From Aristolochia californica (lineage: Eukaryota > Streptophyta > Magnoliopsida > Piperales > Aristolochiaceae): a DNA stretch of 64,000 nt. Below the pieces are notes generated by a model. It had not been told where the DNA came from and searched no databases. It saw only the letters and a program-made list of their open reading frames with translations. This document shows positions 34,801-46,757 of this stretch, one piece after another. Position numbers and translations under genes: made by a program. Positions within the stretch are counted from its first letter, which is position 1. Each line of letters starts with the position of its first letter. Where the stretch lies: the NCBI GenBank assembly GCA_029961685.1, contig JARWKL010000008.1, forward strand, positions 15,595,981-15,659,980, given 5' to 3'.

Positions 34801-36069
34801 TATGCTATCAGTCACCCACGTTCACTTGTGCTAGATTCTATTCGTGAGGAAGTACATCAATATCTTGAACTCATGTCATTATATCGGGATATTCAACAGG
34901 GGAAAGTAGCTCCTCATTGGATGATTTAGGATCATCTTATACTCTACAAAAACAGGATTTTTATGCATCATACGTCCCCACTTCTTCACACCGTCCTGTC
35001 CTCTATCCATGATAGAACACATGAGGGTCGACAGAAAACATATTTCCGAATCAGTCGGGACTTTTACTAGAAGGGCATGAAGAGCACAATTGCTGATTAT
35101 GTAGTTGCTTGTCAAATTTGTCAATGAAACAAGGCCGAATCTTTAAGTCTTGCCGGCCTACTACAACCTCTACAACTACAGTCTCAAATCTGGTCCGACA
35201 TTTCAATGGACTTCATTGTTGGCCTTCCCATTTCATCACGTAAATCAGTGATATTCGTCGTCGTTGATCAGTTTTCAAAATATAGTCACTTCATTGCTTT
35301 GGTGCATCCATATATTGTTGCTCAGGTCGCTCAATTATTTATGGACAACATTGTCCGATTACACGGAATTCCCACATCCATTATCAGTGACAGGGATGCC
35401 ATTTTTACTAGTATCTTTTGGAAGGAATTATTCAAATTACAGGGCACCCAATTGGCATTTTCTTCTGCATATCATCCACAAACGGACGGACAAATAGAGG
35501 TCGTCAATCGTACGATTGAAATGTATCTTCGTTGTTTTTTGGGGGACACACCTAGACAGTGGGTGAAATGGCTTTCATGGGCAAAATTTTGCTATAACAC
35601 ATCTTACCACACAGCACTGGGAACTACTCCTTTCAGGGTAGTTTATGGTAGAGATCCACCTCATCTGTTACCATATGAACCTGGGGCATCCAAAGTCGTC
35701 ACTTTGGACCAGGCATTAGCTGAAAGAGACGCTATGCTCACTGAGGTATGTACTCATCTCCAGGAGGCCTAACACTCTATGAAACTCTATTATTATAAGA
35801 AGCACCGTGAAGTATCATATTTCCCCGGAGACTATGTGTGGTTAAAGCTTCAACACTACCACCAACTGTCCCTGACTGCATCCAAGCACCATAAGCTTTC
35901 TCCAAAATATTATGGTCCATTTCAGGTGTTGGACAAAATTGGGACCGTGGCATTCCGCTTGCAGCTACCAACGGAAGCAAAGATCCATAATGTATTTCAT
36001 GTCTCCCAATTGAAGCCATTCCAGGGTGACTCGCCCCTACTGCACACTCCACTACCGGCCACTACATGA
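34801..36069 (+). pseudogene. Gypsy integrase
   Basis: The same frame as RNase H. An HHCC zinc region (HTVLSSIHDRTHEGRQKTYF ... CQICQ) comes first, with stops TAG 34927, TAG 35068 and TGA 35125. The catalytic core is clean over 35206-35769: SMDFIVGLP (first Asp), IISDRDAIFTSIFWKELFKL (second Asp) and YHPQTDGQIEVVNR (Glu). TAA at 35770-35772 follows, and then the C-terminal region (35779-36069) with [20 protein letters not shown] and [12 protein letters not shown]. The frame ends at TGA 36067-36069. All DDE residues are present, but the polyprotein is broken at least four times in this region. Confidence 0.92.
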
Positions 36070-36256
36070 GGGCAAAGTCCTTTCTATTCCAGTTCAGGTT
36101 TTAAAAGCATGCCATATTCAGGGTGATTGGGGAATTCTCTTCCAGTGGGCAGATGCCGACCCCAGTGACACCACATGGGAGCCATTATCAGCATTTCGAC
36201 TCCTATATCCTTCCTTTGAGTTTGAGGACAAGCTCTTTCTCCAGGAGGGGGGGTGA
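36070..36256 (+). pseudogene. Chromodomain-like integrase tail
   Basis: The continuation is in a shifted frame (open 36026-36256). It reads KVLSIPVQVLKACHIQGDWG, then LFQWADADPSDTTWEPLSAF and YPSFEFEDKLFLQEGG. The pattern VLVQW..L...D.TWE....F...YP.F.LEDK is the degenerate chromodomain of plant chromoviruses, thought to steer integration to heterochromatin. That fits this satellite setting, although the actual target was a TRIM element. Confidence 0.82.
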
Positions 36257-36664
36257 TGTTATGAACTCTATAGCATCACGAGTTACCAACATGCGTAAGA
36301 ATTAATTAACGTGATTTTCAATTTCCATGTAATTGTTTTTGGTTTGGGTTGGTTTAGCATTTATTGGTTTGAACCATTGACCCAAGGGGTCTAAAGTGTT
36401 TGGGCGTCCTCAACCCTATTTAAGGGGACGGCTAGGGTAATGAGAAAGTAGCAATTGAGTCTACTTTAGCCTAGAGTAAATTAGATAAACAGGTCTAGAG
36501 CTCCTTCAAGCTCTCTCCCATTTTTCCCCAATTCATTTCCTAAATCTTCTTTTCCAAAATTCAATCTTCATCATTCCATCGTTCTATCTCAACGTCAAGC
36601 AAGGCAATGGAAGGAAGAGAAGAGAGGAGGGTGACAAGATCGGTGGCTCGTGAGGAACCTAACA
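36257..36664 (+). repeat. 3' LTR of gypsy element
   Basis: 408 bp, TGTTATGAACTCTATAGCAT to CCTAACA, then target duplication CGGTC. Confidence 0.92.
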
Positions 36665-36967
36665 CGGTCTTGAGTTCGATTCCTGGCAATGTTGCAAAAG
36701 CTGGATTTAAATACTGGTAGGTTGTAGAATAAAAACATGGGTCGGGCCAGTGTCGCTACGTCGTACACAAAGGCTGGATTAAAATACAGGTAGGCCGTAG
36801 GATAAAAACCCGGGTCGGGCCTGTGTCATTGCGCCGCCGTGGTCGTTGGCTCACGAAGGGGGGGTGTGATGTTATGAGACATCCTGATTATGGGCTTGGG
36901 TTAAGTACCTATGTCTTCCGCTCCTAATAGGCCGGTCTTTTGGGTAGTATTGGCTAGGTGCTTAACA

Positions 36968-39900
36968 AATTCTCAAGTGAACTTGCGGTGGGATATTTAC
37001 CCAAGTCAAACAAGCCATTATTTGGCCCATTTATAAAAAACTAAGTTAACAATCATAGATGATTGTAAAGTGAATGATCGGTCAAAGATGTGTAATGGGC
37101 TATATTTTAGTAAGAAATTACATATGGATTGGGAGTCAACACTTAGTTAAGAATCCCCCACCTTCCCCTTTTCCCGATGATTGCAAAACTTAATATATAA
37201 AAACTAAAAGAGTTTACAATCCATAAAAGTTACAGAGACTTTATGAATTATCTTTCTCTACATTTGTGCATTTCCATTTTAGATGTATACTTTTTTCTTA
37301 AATCAAAACTTGAGTTTTCACTTTCCATTTATCTCGTAAACAAAAAGAAAAGCAAATAAAAAATGAAAATTTTAGAGTTTATGTATGGAAAAAATTAATA
37401 ACAATCATAAATGTAAGTAAGGAAATTTTATTCATACACTACAAACTTAAACAAAAGTTTTGTTATCCAAGTTTTTGAAATTCCACTAGTTCAACCCTAA
37501 TAGCTTGACATATTATCAAAAAGAGATTTCTAAATTATCCTAACATGTTTTTAATTTGGATATAAATGCTTGAAAAAAGTTAAAGAAGCAAATTACCTAT
37601 GGATACAAACCTTTTAAAACAAACAAAAAATGCTCATTAAATTCTTAAGTGATCGTGTGGTGGGATATTTACCTGAATCAAACAAGCCATTATTTTGCCC
37701 ATTTACAAAAAGCTGACCAAACAATCATAGATGATTGTAAAGTGATTTATCGGTCAATCATGCATAATGGTCTATATTTTTGTAAGAAATTACTTATCAA
37801 TGGGGAGTCAACACTTAGTTAAAAATCTCCCACCTCCCCCTTTTCCCAATGATTGCATAACCTAATATATAAAAAATCAAAGATTTACAATCCCTAAAAT
37901 TAACAGAGACTTTTTGGAATTATCTCTCGCTACATTTGTGCATTTCCATTTTAGATGTATACTTTTTTCACAAATCAACAGTTGAGTTTTCAGTTTCTAT
38001 TAATCTCATAAACAAAAAGATAAGGCAAAAGGATAACAACCAAATAAATATTTTCGAGTTTATGTATGGGAAAAAAAAAACAAATGTAAGTTAAGAAAAT
38101 TTATTCACACACCACAAATGAACACAAAAGTTTTTTTTATCCAAGTTTTGGAAATTCTAGTAGTACAACCCTAATAACTTGGTATTTTATAAGAAAGATA
38201 TTTTTAATTGATCCTAACTTGTTTTAAATGTGGATATGCATGCTCGAAACATGTTAAAGATGCAAATGACCTATGGATCCAAACCTTTTAAAGTGAACAA
38301 CAAATTCGCATTAAATTCTCAAGTTAACGTGTGGTGGGATATTTATCAGAGTCAAACAAGCCATTATTTTGCCAGTTTACAAAAGACTGACCTAACAATC
38401 ATAGATGATTGTAAAGAGATTTATCGGTCAATCATGCGTAACGGGCTATATAGTATAAGAAATGACTTATGGAGTGGGAGTCAACACTAAGTTAAAAATC
38501 CCCCGCCTCCCCCTTTTACAAATGATTGGAAAACCTAATATATAAAAATTAAAAGAGCTTACAATCCCTAAAAGGTACAAAGACTTTTTGGAATGATCTC
38601 TCTCTACATTTGTGTAATTCCAATTTTTAGATGGATACTTTTTTCTTAAATCAAAATTGAGTTTTAAAATTTCATTTATCTCGTAAACAAAAATATAAGG
38701 CAAATAGATCACAAAAAAATAAAAATTTTAGGGTTTCTGTATGAAAAAAATTTAAAACAACAACAAAAGTAAGTGAACAAAATTTATTCACACACCACAA
38801 GTGCATAAAAAATGTTTTATTTTCCAAGTTTAGAAAATTCCATGAGTTCAAGCGTAATAGCTTAGAATTTTATAGGAAAAAGATTTATAAATGATCCTAA
38901 CATGTTTTAATTATAGATATGCATGCTCGAAACATGTTAAAGACGCAAATGACCTATGGATCCAAACCTTTTAAAACGAGAGAACAACAAATGCTCAATA
39001 AATTCTCAAGTGAATGTGCGGTGGGATATTTACCCGAGTCAAACAAGCCTTTATTTTGGCCCATTTACAATAAGTTGACTTAACAATCATATATGACTTG
39101 TAAAGTAATTTATCAGTCAATCATGTGTAACAGGCTTTATATTTTTAAGAAAAGACTTATGGATTGGGTGTCAACACTCAGTATGAAATTTTAGAGTTTA
39201 TGTATGGAAAAAATTAAAAACAATAACAAATATAAGTTAAGAAAATTTATTCACACACAAATAAACACAAATTTTTTGTTATCCAAGTTTGGGAAATTCC
39301 ACTAGTTCAACCCTAATAGCTTCGAATTTTCACAGAAAGGAATTTCTATTTGATCCTAACATGTTTTAAATATGGATATGCATGCTCGAAACATGTTAAA
39401 GATGTAAAGGACCTATGGATCCAAACCTTTTAAAGTGAATAACAAATGCTCTATAAATTCTCAAGTGATCGTGCGGTGGGATATTTACCCAAGTCAAACA
39501 AACCGTTATTTTGCCCATTTACAAAAAGCTGACCTAACAATCATAGATTTGTAAAGTGATTAATTGGTCAATTCATGCATAACGGGTTATATTTTTGAAA
39601 GAAATGACTTATGGATTGGGAGTCAACACTCAGTTAAATATCCCATGCCTCCCCCTTTTTCCAATGATTGCAAACCCTAATATATAAAAACTAAAAGAGC
39701 ATACAATCCCTAAAAGTTACAGAGGCTTTTTGGAATTATTTCTCTCTACATTTGTGCATTTCTATTTCAAATGTATCATTTTTCTTAAATCAAAACTTGA
39801 GTTTTCACTTTCCATTTATCTCGTAAACTTAAAGATAAGGCAAATAGATCACAACAAAATGAAAATTTGAGAGTTAATGTATGAAAAAATTAAAAATAAT

Positions 39901-42194
39901 AAAAATTTTATGTAAAGAAAATTAATTCACATACAACAAATGAAAAAAGTTTTGTTATCTATGTTTGGGAAATTCTACAAGTTCATACGTAATAACTTGG
40001 AATTTTATAAGAAAGAGATTTCTAATTGTTCCTAACATGTTTTAAATAAGGATATGCACACTCGAAACATGTTAAAGATGCAAATGAGCTATGGATTGAA
40101 ACCTTTTAAAGTGAACAACAAATACTCATTAAATTCTCAAGTGAACGTGCGGTGGAATATTTACCTGAGTCAAACAAGCCATTTTTTTGCCCATTTACAA
40201 AAAGCCGACCAATCAATCATAGATAAGTGTAAAGTGATTTATCGGTCAATCATTCATTATAGGAGATATTTTTGTAAGAAATTACTTATGGATTGGGAGT
40301 AAACTCTCAATTAAAAATTCCCCGCCTCCTCTTTTCCATATGATTGCAAAATCTAATATATAAAAACTAAAAGACTTTACAATCCCTAAAAGTTACAGAG
40401 GCTTTTTGGAATTATCTCTCTCTACATTTGTATATTTCTATTTTAGATGTATATTTTTTTCTAAAATCAAAACTTGAGTTTTCACTTTCCGTTTAGTTCG
40501 TAAACAAAAAGATAAGGAAACTAGATCACAACAAAATGAAAATTTCAGAGTTTATGTATGGAAAAAATTAAAAAAAATAAAAAATGTATGTAAAGAAAAT
40601 TTATTCACACAGCACAAATGAACTAAAAAGTTTTGTTATCCAACTTTGTGAAATTCTACATGTTCAACCCTAACAACTTGGGAATTTTATAAGAAAGAGA
40701 TTTCTAATTGATCCTAACATGTTTTAATGATGGATTGCATGCTTGAAACTTGTTAAAGATGAAAATGTTCTATGGATCCAAACATTTTAAGGCTAACAAC
40801 AAATGCTCATTCTCAAGTGAACGTGCAGTGGGATATTTACCCGAGTCAAATAAACCATAATTTTGCCCATTTACAAAAAGCTGACCTAACAATCATAGAT
40901 TATTGTAAAGTGATTTATCGGTCAAGCATGCATAACGAGTTATATTTTTTTAAGAAATGTCTTATGGATTGGGAGTCAACACTTCTTTAAAAATCCTATA
41001 CCTACCCCTTTTTCCGTCGATTTCCAAACCTAATATATAAAAACTAAAAAAGTTTCCAATTCCTAAAACTTACAGAGAATTTTTGGAATCATCTCTCTCT
41101 ACATTTGTGTATTTCCATTTTAGATATATACTTTTTTCTAAAATCAAAACATGAGTTTTCAATTTCCATTTATCTTGTACACAAAAAGATCACGCAAATA
41201 GATCACAAAAAAATGAAAATTTTAGAGTTTATATATGGAAAAAATTAAAAATAATAACAAATATAAGTAAAGAAAATTTATTCACACACCAAAAATGAAC
41301 ACAAAAGTTTTATTATCCAAGTTTGGGAAATTCTACTAGTTCAAACCTAATAGCTTCGAATTTTATAAGAAAGAGATTTCTAATTGATCCTAATATGTTT
41401 TAAATTTGGATATGCATGCTCAAAACATGTTAATGATGTAAATGACCTATGGATCAAACCTTTTAAAGCGAACAACAAATACTCTTTAAATTCACAAGTA
41501 AACGTGGGGTGGGATATTTACTAGAGTGAAATAAGCCATTATTTTGCCTATTTAAAAAAAATGTTGACCTAACAATCAAAGATGATTGTAAAGTGATTTA
41601 TCGGTCAAACATGCATAATGGGCTATATTTTTGTAAGAAATGAATTATGGAGTGGGAGTCAACACTCAGTTAAAAATCTCCCACCTCCCCCCTTTACCGA
41701 TGATTGCAAAACCTAATATATAAAAATAATAGATTTAACAATCCCTAAAAGTTACAGAGACTTCTTGGAATTATCTCTCTCTCTATTTGTGCATTTCCAT
41801 TTCAGATGTTTAATTTTTTCTTAAATCAAAACTTGAGTTTTCACTTTCCATTTATCTTGTTAACAAAAAAATAAGGCAAATAGACCACAACAAAAAGAAA
41901 ATTTTAGAGTTTATGAATGGAAAATTTTAAAAACAATAAAAAATGTAAGTAAGGAAAATTTATTCACACACTACAAATGAAACATATATATGCAAATGAC
42001 CTATGGATCCAAACCTTTTGAAGAGAACAACAAATGCTCATTAAATTCTCAAGTGAACGTGCGTGGGATATTTACCCATGTCAAACAAACCATTATTTTT
42101 CCCATTTAAAAAAACCTGACCTAACAATCATAGATGATTGTAAAGTGATTTATCGGTCAATCATGTTTAACGGGGTATATTTTTTTAAGAAATG
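36968..42194 (+). repeat. Satellite array block 5 (subfamily A)
   Basis: About 7.5 units. Resumes with AATTCTCAAGTGAACTTGCG. Landmarks lie near 37557, 38232, 38918, 39375, 40057, 40733 and 41410. Two units are shortened: at 39183, GTCAACACTCAGT jumps to ATGAAATTTTAGAG (about 270 bp lost), and at about 41980, CACAAATGAA jumps to ATATGCAAATGACC (about 200 bp lost). Several units keep a 70-86-codon frame (for example 38230-38490 and 40054-40302). Ends at AAATG (42190-42194), the copia target site. Confidence 0.95.
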
Positions 42195-42739
42195 TGTTGA
42201 ATTTAGGATCCCTTTTCCAATATTCCAATCAAGGGAAGAGAGAAAGAAAATGAGAAATGGGAAAGAAAGCTCTTGGGTAGAGAGAAGAAGAGAAGAGGAA
42301 CAAGGTGTGCCCCAAGCAAAGAGAGAGAAAGAGATTTATTCAAGAGAAAATTGTAGAACTTAATTAATTCCGAATTACAACACCTCTATGTATTGTAGAG
42401 AAGTGATAGAGTCTATCTTGAAACGATAATACAATCTAATAGAGTTCTAATAAAAGTTGAGCTATAACTCTTCTTCAATAATGTGGAAATAAGTGAGGAG
42501 GTGATCTTGTGCCCTTATCCTTGTGGATCCCACATGATCTTCCAGCTCATATTGATTAGATTCTAGCTCGTGGTTTCTTTGTGGTTCCCACTTGATCTTC
42601 AAGTCTTCTAGCTCATTTCAACTTGTGCTTCTTATCTTCTTAACTCATGCTAGCTTGGGTGAGGACTCTTCATGGCATCCCACATCCTCATGGTGGGTCC
42701 AACCAGCTTGTGTACCTTGGCGGATCCCACATTGTAACA
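42195..42739 (-). repeat. 3' LTR of copia element B
   Basis: 545 bp. The minus-strand form is TGTTACAATGTGGGATCC...CCTAAATTCAACA. It contains several GATCTTC/AGCTCAT segments in plus orientation, related to those of the LTR at 62450-62842. The 5' counterpart at the right end is diverged or deleted. Confidence 0.8.
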
Positions 42740-42746
42740 CTCCCCC

Positions 42747-43386
42747 TCAAGCCAGGGTTGAGAAAACATCATAGATGCCCAACTTGCTACAAATGATAGA
42801 CATAATCTTGTGAGTGACTGGCTTGGTGAGAATATATGCAACTTGATTTTGTGATGATATATGTTTTAGAGATAAAAGACCCACTTGGAACTTTTCTCGT
42901 ATAAAATGGCAGTCCACTTCAATATACTTTGTTCTTTCATGGAAGACTAGATTCGATGTAATGTATATAGCTGCATGATTATCACAATATAGATCCATTG
43001 GAGCTTCTTTGTAGAATCCCAATTAAGTGAGAAGAGATCTTATCAATAGCAGTTCACTAATAGTATGTGCCATGGCTCTGTATTCTGCTTCTGCAGTAGA
43101 CCGTGCTACTACATTTTGCTTCTTGCTTGTCCATGTTACCAAATTCCCTCCAACCATCGTACAAAATCCCGAAGTAGATTTCCAGTCATCCGGGGATCCG
43201 GCCCAGTCTGCATCTTAGAATCCTTCGATGTTGAAGTGACCATGATTTTTATAGAGAAACACTCTTCCTAGAGCTCCTTTCAAATATCGTAATATCCTTT
43301 CAAGTGCTTGCCAATGACTAAGTGTATTGGCTCACCACACTTACTGCATAGGATATATCTGGCCTTGTAACACATAGGTAAATAAG
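42747..43386 (-). pseudogene. Copia RNase H
   Basis: A 91-codon frame (42747-43022) reads [20 protein letters not shown], then [17 protein letters not shown] and [12 protein letters not shown]. These are the end of the copia RNase H domain, with the CDN aspartate and the HxRTKHIEVDCH signature near-complete. Upstream (43023-43386) the pattern SSAEAEYRAMA is recognisable in shifted frames but broken by stops. The domain degrades the RNA strand during reverse transcription. Confidence 0.85.
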
Positions 43387-43700
43387 TCATCCCACTAGTC
43401 TCTGATATTTCCTGATATCTACATCTTCTCTAGTACGTGAAAATAATTTTGTATTTGAGTCCATAGGAGTGTCTGCTGGTTTGCATCCCAACATTCCAAT
43501 CTCCTCTAGTTGATCAAGGGCATACTTCCTTTGGGATAGCACAATCCCATGTCTGGATTGTAATACTTCAATACCCAAAAAATATTTGAGTAGTCCAAGA
43601 TCCTTTGTCTTGAATTTTGCACATATTTTTTCTTTTGTTTCTTGGATGCCCTCGGAATCACTTCCAGCTAAAATGAGATCATCAACATATACTGCCAAAA
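43387..43700 (-). pseudogene. Copia reverse transcriptase, C-terminal part
   Basis: The minus-strand frame contains AVYVDDLILAGSDSEGIQET, with the catalytic YVDD motif of Ty1/copia reverse transcriptase intact. KTKDLGLLKYFLGIEV, GIVLSQRKYALDQL and CKPADTPMDSN follow, all standard RVT_2 landmarks. The TRIM insertion at 43701 lies four or five bases upstream of the YVDD codons, separating them from the rest of the domain at 44079 and beyond. This is one of the best kept stretches of the element. Confidence 0.93.
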
Positions 43701-44078
43701 TGTTAAGCACCAAGCCAATACTACCCAAAAGACCAGCCTGTTAGGAGCGGAAGGCATAGGTACTTAACCCCAGGACCATAACATCACATCCCCCTGGAGA
43801 ATGGGCTTGTCCCTAAGCCCATCCTTTGCAAGCCGACAGGTGACGGCCGCCCATACGGCCTAGGTCCCGGCCCGGCCCGGCCCTGGCAGTTTAACACATA
43901 GCGACGAGGTTTTTGCATGTGTCTGGGATTCTTGATCACCCACGTCGTCTGTTGGGATTCGAACTCATAATGTATGGACCAGATCTGATACCAAATGTTA
44001 AGCACCTAGCCAATACTGCCCAAAAGACCGGCCATTTAGGAGGGGAAGGCATAGGTACTAAACCCCAGGACCATAACA
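43701..44078 (-). mobile_element. Intact TRIM element in copia reverse transcriptase
   Basis: 378 bp with 83-bp LTRs (43701-43783 and 43996-44078; plus-strand form TGTTAAGCACC...CCATAACA). It is flanked by CAAAA (43696-43700) and TAAAA (44079-44083), a one-mismatch 5-bp duplication. The primer site (minus TGGTATCAGATC) is at 43982-43993, and GAGTTCGAATCCC lies about 30 bp further in the element direction. The GC-rich interior includes CGGCCCGGCCCGGCC. No coding capacity. It belongs to the same family as the array at 26491-27834 and the element at 31424-36967. Confidence 0.9.
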
Positions 44079-44083
44079 TAAAA

Positions 44084-44620
44084 TTACCTTGCCTCTAGGT
44101 GTGTTTTTAATAAAAATTGAGTGATCTGTAGAGCATCTGTAAAATCCTGTCCGTATGAGGGCTTGACTAAATTTCTCAAACCATGCACGAGGGGACTGTT
44201 TAAGACCATAAAAATATTTTTTTAGTTGACATACTGACTCCTCATCAACTACATACCCAGATGGTTGTTACATATAAATTTCTTCTTTGATGTCCCCATT
44301 CAGAAAGGCATTTCTCACATCAAGTTGCTATACCTGCCAAGAGAGTTAGCTGCAAGAGATAATAACACACGTACCAAGTTCATTTTTGCCACTAGAGAGA
44401 AGGTTTCCTCATAATCAATTCCGTAACATTGTGTATAGCCCTTAGCCATGATGCGAGCCTTCATCCTAGCCATAAACCCATTCGGATTGTGTTTCATAGT
44501 AAACACCCATTTGCAACCGACGGGTTTCTTATCGGATGGAAGAGGGACTAGAGCCCATGTCTGATTTTCATAAAGTGCCTGCATTTCTTCATCTATTATT
44601 GCCTTCCACTCTGGATGTTT
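44084..44620 (-). pseudogene. Copia reverse transcriptase, N-terminal part
   Basis: The minus-strand frame at 44315-44584 reads MQALYENQTWALVPLPSDKK, then GCKWVFTMKHNPNGFMARMK and YTQCYGIDYEETFS, the start of the RVT_2 domain. After a frame change, 44084-44314 continues with LDVRNAFLNGDIKEEIYM and YGLKQSPRAWF-type motifs, broken by at least one stop. Reading then enters the TRIM element. Together with 43387-43700 it covers the whole domain. Confidence 0.9.
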
Positions 44621-45187
44621 GAGGGCCTCCTAATAGGACTGTAGTACATATATGGAAGAAATAGCAGAGACAAATTTACAACATGCAGGGGATAGATGAT
44701 GATGAGGCACAAAATTTGATATGGGATGAGACGTAGAGGGTATGGTGCATGATCTGGGTTCTTTTCTTTGTGCAATAGGATGAGTATCATATTGTGGTCC
44801 AAAAACAACTGGAGAAGATGGACTTACCTCAATGGGATCCATAAACACAGCAGGTGTGTTTTCAGTCGATGTTTCTAGGGGCTAGGACGTTTCTGTAGCA
44901 TGGGGCACAATTGGTCAAGGAGAACCTGGTACTGAAGATAAACCTGGAGGTGCATTGTTAGAATAGTATGGAGAGTCTTCAAAAAATGTGACATCCCTGG
45001 ACACAAGTAAACGTTGAAGAGTGGGATTATAGCAAACATAACCCTTTTGTGTACGAGAGTATCCTAGAAAGATACACTTGATAGATTTAAGATCAAGTTT
45101 ACTGTGTTTTGGGGAGGAAATATGGACAAAACATTGACACCTGAAGATTCTCAAGGGCAGTGAAAATAGATCATCATTTGGTAACAA
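44621..45187 (-). pseudogene. Copia integrase C-terminal (SH3-like) region and linker
   Basis: A 90-codon frame (44915-45187) contains LPLRIFRCQCFVHISSPKHS, LDLKSIKCIFLGYSRTQKGY and RLLVSRDVTFFEDSPYY, the region just after the copia integrase core (F.C..FVH......KLD....CIFLGY...QKGY). Downstream to 44621 is a Pro/Ser-rich linker with open but shifting frames. It links integrase to the reverse transcriptase. Confidence 0.88.
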
Positions 45188-45720
45188 TATAGAGTAAGGA
45201 GATTTATTACCAAGAACTGAAGATGGTAGATGATTTATAAGAAAGCATGCAGTAAGGACTACATGAGGCTAATAAAAGTATGGAATTTTCATGGCATATA
45301 ATAAACCTCGAGTTACCTCAAGAATATGATGATTTTTCCATTTGGCTACACAATTTTGTTGAGGAGTGGGCACATGATGTTTGATGGATAATGCCATTTT
45401 CTTGAAAAAAAGAGTCTAAGTTCTTTGGAAATGTATTCTTTGGCATTATCAGACTGAACTATTTTTATGTTATGGCCAAAATGAGTGAGTACCATAGGAT
45501 GAAAAGACTTAAAAATCAATGGTATATAAGAATGCTCCTTAAATAGAAACAACCAAGTGGTACGAGTGAAGTCATCAATAAATGTAATAAAATACCTGAC
45601 TTGAGAAATATTTGAGACGCTCAAGGGTCCCCTTACATCGGTATGAATTAATGAAAATAGAGTAATATTTTTGACTTCTGGACGAGGTGAGTATGTACTT
45701 CTTTGATGTTAACTCAGTTT
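45188..45720 (-). pseudogene. Copia integrase catalytic core
   Basis: The minus-strand frame at 45346-45624 reads SNISQVRYFITFIDDFTRTT, then HFGHNIKIVQSDNAKEYISK, which holds the second catalytic aspartate (SDN). The first Asp motif (IHTDVRGP) lies just upstream near 45640. The glutamate region (QQNGVAERKN type) is recognisable at about 45300-45370 but frameshifted. A copy cut at 45505 survives at 11148-11264. Confidence 0.85.
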
Positions 45721-46300
45721 ATAAACTTCACAATTAAACTCGGACCTGACTTTAAGAATAGGAAACATATAATGAAGAGATTGTGAAGATGGATATCCCA
45801 ACCGGTTGTGCCATATCCTTGTCTCATTTTAATTGGTGGAAATATTATTTATTTTTGGCACATCCAGGTAGTATAGCCGCCCTTGTTCACGGCCTCCACC
45901 AATCACCTGCTTCGTTATAAGATCCTGAAATACACACGAAGTGGGTGAGAAGGTGATAGAGCAATTAAAATACTTTGTTAGCTGACTAACAGATAACAGA
46001 TTCAAAGGGAAGGTAGGAACAAATAGAATATCAGAGAACAAAAGTGATGGTGTAACGGAAGTGGATTATTTTCCTTGAACCTTGGTTTGAGAACCGTTAG
46101 CTATGGTAACAAACTTATGTGAAAGACATAGAGATACATAATGTAATAAATTTATGTTACTTGTAAGATGCTTGGAGCATCCTGAGTCAATTATCCAAGA
46201 TGAAGATGAGGTAGATAACATACCTGGAGCAGTGGTGGCAGCCGTATTTAATGAGGAACTTGGAGAAGAACCAGTCATTTTCTGAAACAACTCATATTCT
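45721..46300 (-). pseudogene. Copia protease and GAG-pre-integrase
   Basis: 46066-46290 encodes SSSSWIIDSGCSKHLTSNIN, the copia aspartic protease active site (WIIDSG, catalytic Asp-Ser-Gly), followed by FVTIANGSQTKVQGKG. 45829-46041 continues with LFVPTFPLNLLSVSQLTKYF and GREQGRLYYLD. The two pieces are in different frames, with stops between them. The matching region at 11349-11820 is also broken but at different points. Confidence 0.9.
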
Positions 46301-46379
46301 TCATTAGTAAAATTTTTCTTTTCAGTTAATTTTGTGGGTTGACCCTCCTTTGTATCATTACCAAGGCTTGATTAGCCTA

Positions 46380-46757
46380 TGTCAAGTTTGAGTTGTCGTT
46401 GGCTTTATAACATATTTCTCCATAGTGACTTTTTTTTCCATAGTAACTCCTTTCCTTGTAATAGCATGTAAGGATAATGTGGCCATATCTCCCACAATGA
46501 GTGCATTCTTTCCAAAATTTTTCCATGATTTTGATTTGTCAACTAATCACAATGGTATCATTTTTTAACTATTTGTTATAAAAAATGTCTTCTTAATCAA
46601 TGAATGGTCCATGGTTGGTGAGATGACCAAGCAGGTCCTTTTATATAAAAAACATCCGAATTGATGTGGACCAACTCATAAAATTTGATACCCTTCGTAA
46701 GGGTATTGTGGTAATTCTGAGTATTCCACCTTTGCTACTCACATTTTCTTTATCCAT
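46380..46757 (-). pseudogene. Copia gag, internally deleted
   Basis: From an ATG at about 46757 the product begins MDKENVSSKGG and continues NFMSWSTSIRMFFI, the N-terminal gag motif of plant copia elements. After about 70 residues with stops it reaches ECTHCGRYGHIILTCYYK, one CCHC knuckle with an altered spacing, and then YGEICYKAND. A normal gag of this type has about 200 residues between these motifs. The same deletion is present in copy 1, so it predates the duplication. The CCATG at 46609-46613 is the empty version of the target used by the LTR element at 12255. Confidence 0.75.

Larger units (their letters stand above)
31548..36664 (+). mobile_element. Ty3/gypsy chromovirus, full-length but inactivated
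   Basis: 5117 bp, with LTRs at 31548-31965 and 36257-36664 (TGTTATGAACTC...CCTAACA). A perfect target duplication CGGTC flanks it (31543-31547 and 36665-36669). A primer-site match TGGTATCAGA starts at 31970 and the polypurine tract AGGAGGGGGGG (about 36244-36253) precedes the 3' LTR. Gene order is gag, protease, reverse transcriptase, RNase H, integrase and chromodomain-like tail, the Ty3/gypsy order. At least eight in-frame stops or frameshifts break the coding region. The two LTRs differ by several substitutions and small indels, so the insertion is not recent. Confidence 0.95.
31424..36967 (+). mobile_element. TRIM element (98-bp LTRs) carrying a nested gypsy element
   Basis: The LTRs, 31424-31521 and 36870-36967, are both 98 bp. 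The right one starts TGTTATGAGACATCC and both end GGTGCTTAACA; the left start is mutated to TATTATAGG. They are flanked by a perfect AATTC duplication (31419-31423 and 36968-36972). The primer site TGGTATCAGAGC lies at 31524-31535. The internal domain is split by the gypsy element at CGGTC. After it come GAGTTCGATTCC (about 36673), two direct copies of an about 70-bp repeat (near 36700 and 36768, GGTAGG...GGGTCGGGCC), and a purine tract AAGGGGGGG before the 3' LTR. Without the gypsy element it would be about 430 bp, with no coding capacity. Confidence 0.92.
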
